A DNA stretch of 64,000 bases, from contig NC_092677.1 of NCBI RefSeq assembly GCF_964355755.1, positions 11,926,601 to 11,990,600 of the forward strand, written 5' to 3'. The stretch comes from Antedon mediterranea (lineage: Eukaryota; Echinodermata; Crinoidea; Comatulida; Antedonidae). This document shows, one piece after another, positions 60,601-64,000 of the stretch (position 1 is the stretch's first letter; each line of letters starts with the position of its first letter). The position numbers and the translations under genes are program-made. Below the pieces are notes generated by a model. It did no database searches. It saw only the letters and a program-made list of their open reading frames with translations, and was not told the DNA's origin.

Positions 60601-63530
60601 AGATATCAACAAATATCAAGAATATAGAGATTAAGTACAGCACAAGTTTAAACAACTTCTGCCTGTCTAAGAACAATAATAATACGGTAAGCATAATCAA
60701 TATCATAGAGTTGTGAACAATTAATATTTATTAAGTGACTAGCTTTTACTGTAAATTTATAATTTTCACTTTATTAAAAAATGTCTCTAAAAATAGAGTA
60801 GAATGTAGACAGCGCTTTACTCTACAAATTTTAAGCTACAATATAAAAATAAGTAAACTTAGTTCCTTTTCCAATGATTTTGCAAGGAAAAATCTTAACA
60901 AAATGCATTCATACCTGGGTTACAGCTTGCTGTCCATGTGGAAATGAAGTAGTTGTAACAACATTCATCGTGTTCGGACTTCCGCCATCGTTTACTTGCA
61001 CTACACGATATGTCACCGGACCCTGACCGTTGTTGTCTGTACGGAATTGATACTGGATATTGTCACCAAAGTTTCCTCCGGGCATTACCGATGAACCATC
61101 ATCAGCTCCAGTTACACCATTATCTCCTGTAAAATAAAAAGACAACTGTTTTTAAAGCTCTGTCTACACTATCAAATTAGGACAAAAAAGGTTGATATGC
61201 CCAAATATGGTGTAGTAATATTTCTAAATATGGTAGTGATATGACATCATCATGTCCATATAGGCACATTGTTTGTGACATAAAGTTTGATAGTGTAGAC
61301 AAGGTTTCATAATTGTATCAGAAATATTTTAGATGTCAATTGTAGCTGTTCAATTTGCCTATTAGAAAATGGTAGTACACTTCTGTTCAAGAAAACTTGA
61401 TTCAAAACTACAGTTATTTAAATCATCAGATACAGTAAAAAAAAAAAAACTTAAATACTGTACAAACCAAGAGTCATGAAGATTAGCTAACGTCCAAATA
61501 ATATGTTTAAAAAATCCTTGTGAGATTTAAACTAGTATATTTAAACGACTGACTTTTACAAAGAGACTGTGAAACACTTGCCGTTATGTATCACTTTTAA
61601 CTCAACTAAAGCGGGAAGTTGGCTTAGAACACACGTGATAGTGATGCGTTAACATGTGGTTATGACGTCTAGTGTAATATGCTCTTAGAAAATTACTTTC
61701 AATTTTAGAAAAAAAAAAATTTCCAGCCAGGTTGATGACATTCAACTATTATTGAAGTTTCAATTATGTTATTATACTGTATCTCTCTTAAAACTACTTG
61801 GCAGATAATTAAACAAAATTTATGAATACTGTACTGTACAATACAGTCGCGTAGTATACAGTAGTTGCTGATAACTCTGTGTTGTTTTTTAAACTATGTA
61901 TGAATTGAATATTTTGATATTGATGTAATTTGGTGAAAACAAGCGTTTCGCATTAAAACGCTATAAAGTACTGTAGAGAGGTTCATAAAAACATAATTTT
62001 AGCTTCAAGAAAATCAATTTTTTTATTTTTTTTATTAAACGTCTGCCATTCAGCTGTGAATAGGCTGGTGTACTATAGTTTAATTACAATCTGGCTAATT
62101 AATTAACCAGTATGTTAAGGCTAAACAGACTTAGTGTCACTTTATGAAAACAAAATATCCATTTCCTAGTGTCTGTATTCACATTTCTTGGCGCCACTGA
62201 TGATTTTTTTGTACAAATAATTCACAACCATGTCAGTATTGAAAAAATGTATTATTACGTATCAACAAGATTAAAATACATATATTTCCATGGTAACTAG
62301 TCACATGTATTTCATGAGTATATTGTAACACAGGAAATAATAAGACGTAAACCATCCATAAGGGAAACTACAGTATACCCCAAACATAAACCACTTTCTT
62401 TTCTTTATCTATAAATTATTATAGAAAAAAAACCCAATGTATTTTCTATCAGTTTTAGAAAGAAGGGATTTTTACAATTTTGTTTTAAATGTAATCTACT
62501 AAAACTAAAATATTATACTTTAATTTATAATGTTCATAAAATAATTATGAAATCTTATTAATAAAATGAAAAACTTTATTTACAATTTTAAAAATCAGTA
62601 TTGTATGATAAATGGTTTGCACATTATTATTATATATAGCAATACACAGTAATACTTCTTAGAAACTTTTAATTTTTGTACTGTGGACAAATAAAATGTG
62701 TTTTTCTTACCATCTCCATGGGATATTTCAATGGTGGGATCCTTCTCCAGATCAGAGTCTGATTTGTCTTGAGTACTGGAAGTAAACATGAACAAATGTT
62801 ACTAACAATATTCATATGGTTACAGAAATTTATGTTAAATTTAAGTCACAATGGGCTACAATTCAATTATTAATATTTATTTCTTTCAAATAAGATAATT
62901 CTTCAAATTTTTGAAAATGAAAGTTCAATGGTAATTACAATTTGTGAAACAATGAAAGCAGCTAAGACCCAACAATATAATCATTTTGGACAATACATGA
63001 AACTTGTGTTGGCAAGCCATAAACATTTGTATAATTATAACAATGATTTTAAACATACAAATTACTACTGTAGGCCTATGTATCACAAAAAACAATAATA
63101 ACACACAAAAACAATACAGTTAACAAACAGTAAAGTACTGTATCATAGGAAAAATACATTTTAATATAATGTATTTTTTTTCCACTTACCTAAAATAAAA
63201 ATGAATAGGTTTTGTCAAAATACGAACCATGATTTCAAACTACACTAAATTGGAATAATTCACTTTTTACCAAAACAATAAATTCCTGCTAAGTCGATAG
63301 GAAAACCTCCAATACAATCAATTATCTACAGTACTGTAGTAATGTGTAATTTGTGCCTGCACAACAGCTTTGGAATCCAAGGAAAAAAAGTTGTCTAAAT
63401 CTAGTTAAACAAATCTCTTTAAACTTTGAATTGATTCAAGACCAGCTTGAATCAAGTGTAACGAATTATAGGAGTCCTCCGTGTTGGCTAGCTATTCGGT
63501 GACTTACCTGTCGGCTACAAAGCGTCGCAT
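57693..63530 (-). CDS. USF1: upstream stimulatory factor (USF1/2), bHLH-leucine zipper, 304 aa
   Basis: Exons 63530-63508, 62775-62711, 61126-60915, 60086-59912, 59197-59113, 58298-58145, 57893-57693 (TGA). Nuclear transcription factor that binds CACGTG E-boxes as a dimer. The USF-specific region GQFYVMMSPQDVLQ is at 158-171. The basic region HNEVERRRR is at 204-212, with contact residues His204, Glu208 and Arg212. The helix-loop-helix contains DKINNWIVKLSKLVPDC and GGILSKTVDYIQDLR; zipper leucines are at 272, 279, 286 and 293. The activation half has YQFRTDNN...YRVVQVNDG and AVIQSPF. Invertebrates generally carry one USF for the vertebrate pair. The first exon is uncertain: the ATG at 63530 (MRRFVAD) or an alternative at 63230 both splice in frame. 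Confidence 0.94.
58652..59110. other. USF intron with a 112-codon chance frame
   Basis: A plus-strand frame (58652-58990) exists but has no recognisable domain or splice context and lies inside a USF intron. Nothing else was seen here. Confidence 0.4.
61152..61309. mobile_element. 'CTCTGTCTACACTATC' MITE, copy J
   Basis: Begins 25 bp upstream of a USF exon (61126-60915). Ends TTTAAAGCTCTGTCTACACT and AGTTTGATAGTGTAGACAAG, with two AAATATGGT units inside. Confidence 0.8.
61310..62700. other. USF intron, AT-rich
   Basis: No exon, RNA gene or clear mobile element recognised to the right of MITE copy J. CACGTG occurs near 61634, which USF itself could bind; this may be chance. Confidence 0.4.
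63190..63230 (-). CDS. USF1: alternative first coding exon of USF
   Basis: ATG at 63230 encodes MVRILTKPIHFYF and ends in AG before GTAAGT at 63189, in phase 2, exactly as the upstream candidate (63530-63508) does. Using it gives 310 aa, the length of human USF1. Which exon is used, or both, cannot be decided from sequence. Confidence 0.45.
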
Positions 63531-64000
63531 TTTTATGGCCGAGACTGAATGCGATTGTAATGAATCTACTAATGAAGCGCACCACCCTTATAATATTCCC
63601 TCGTTTACAATCACTTCCCGAGAATTGAAACATGTACTCAAGGAACAATTACAATTGATGACAAGACTGTAATCACAACTTACATCAACTCCCAAAAACA
63701 GCAACCATGGTGACTACATTCATCCAGGTAATTTTTTCAATACAATGGCGTCCCTCGGAGACAAATCATCGAGGTGTGACTATGTTGAGATCATTCACCG
63801 ACGGAAAGAGGCAGAGATTAGTAAACAAATTTACTATTCAACTTGGAATTGATCTGACTATCTCGTTTATTTGACTAATTACTAAGAATACCATCCTGCC
63901 TGGATGATATGAATCATGTAACATACAGCAACGTGGTAGCGGCATTACTTGAACTTGGAGGCATGCCAGGAAACGACAGGAGTGTTTTGAGTTTATTGTG
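63531..64000 (-). promoter_or_regulatory. presumed 5' UTR and promoter side of USF
   Basis: G+C content rises above the surrounding introns and CpG dinucleotides appear around 63740-63800, as expected near a housekeeping start. No TATA box was recognised. A plus-strand frame at 63481-63672 overlaps USF exon 1 and has no family resemblance. Confidence 0.3.

Overview
This is eukaryotic, AT-rich (about one third G+C by eye) animal DNA with short exons, GT-AG introns and a heavy load of small transposons. The deuterostome SINE types and many GGCCTA/TAGGCC palindromes suggest an echinoderm, possibly a crinoid. The species is an inference only. There are no bacterial or viral genes, no operons and no CRISPR.

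Layout. (1) 2.77-34.38 kb, minus strand: the first 11 recognisable exons of a secreted multi-EGF matrix protein (fibrillin/fibulin/nephronectin-like). It starts with a signal peptide at 34379 and runs off the left edge; its introns are full of repeats. (2) 34.4-42.7 kb: repeat territory, with a near-identical ~1.97 kb tandem duplication (35.1-38.8 kb) and a 3.4 kb segment (39317-42720) that has 33-bp perfect terminal inverted repeats and 8-bp target duplications. (3) 42.78-47.99 kb, plus: a complete 10-coding-exon SLC22-type organic ion transporter (501 aa). (4) 48.70-49.31 kb, minus: a two-exon, 156-aa protein that I do not recognise. (5) 50.11-51.18 kb, plus: a CABYR/SPA17-like protein with an RIIa docking domain (232 aa), head to head with the previous gene. 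(6) 53.37-55.75 kb, minus: the catalytic subunit of cytosolic PAF acetylhydrolase 1B (230 aa). (7) 57.69-63.53 kb, minus: an upstream stimulatory factor (USF1/2) bHLH-zipper protein (304 or 310 aa), with two candidate first exons.

The genes do not form a pathway. They are ordinary animal genes in a compact order. All exon models were built by hand from splice sites; every internal boundary keeps frame and the coding sums are multiples of three.

The repeat content is the most unusual part. One MITE family (outer ends like AAGCTCTGTCTACACTATCA) occurs ten times in 64 kb. An 853-bp TA-flanked element has its empty site preserved in a second copy of the host repeat 14 kb away. There are TAA-flanked Harbinger-like MITEs, two minisatellites (67 bp and 35 bp, the latter with a 175-bp higher-order period), several tRNA-derived SINEs and LINE 3' ends. 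I found no convincing new molecular system. The best leads are the 3.4 kb element abutting the transporter, the filled/empty site pair, the alternative USF first exons and the unknown head-to-head gene.
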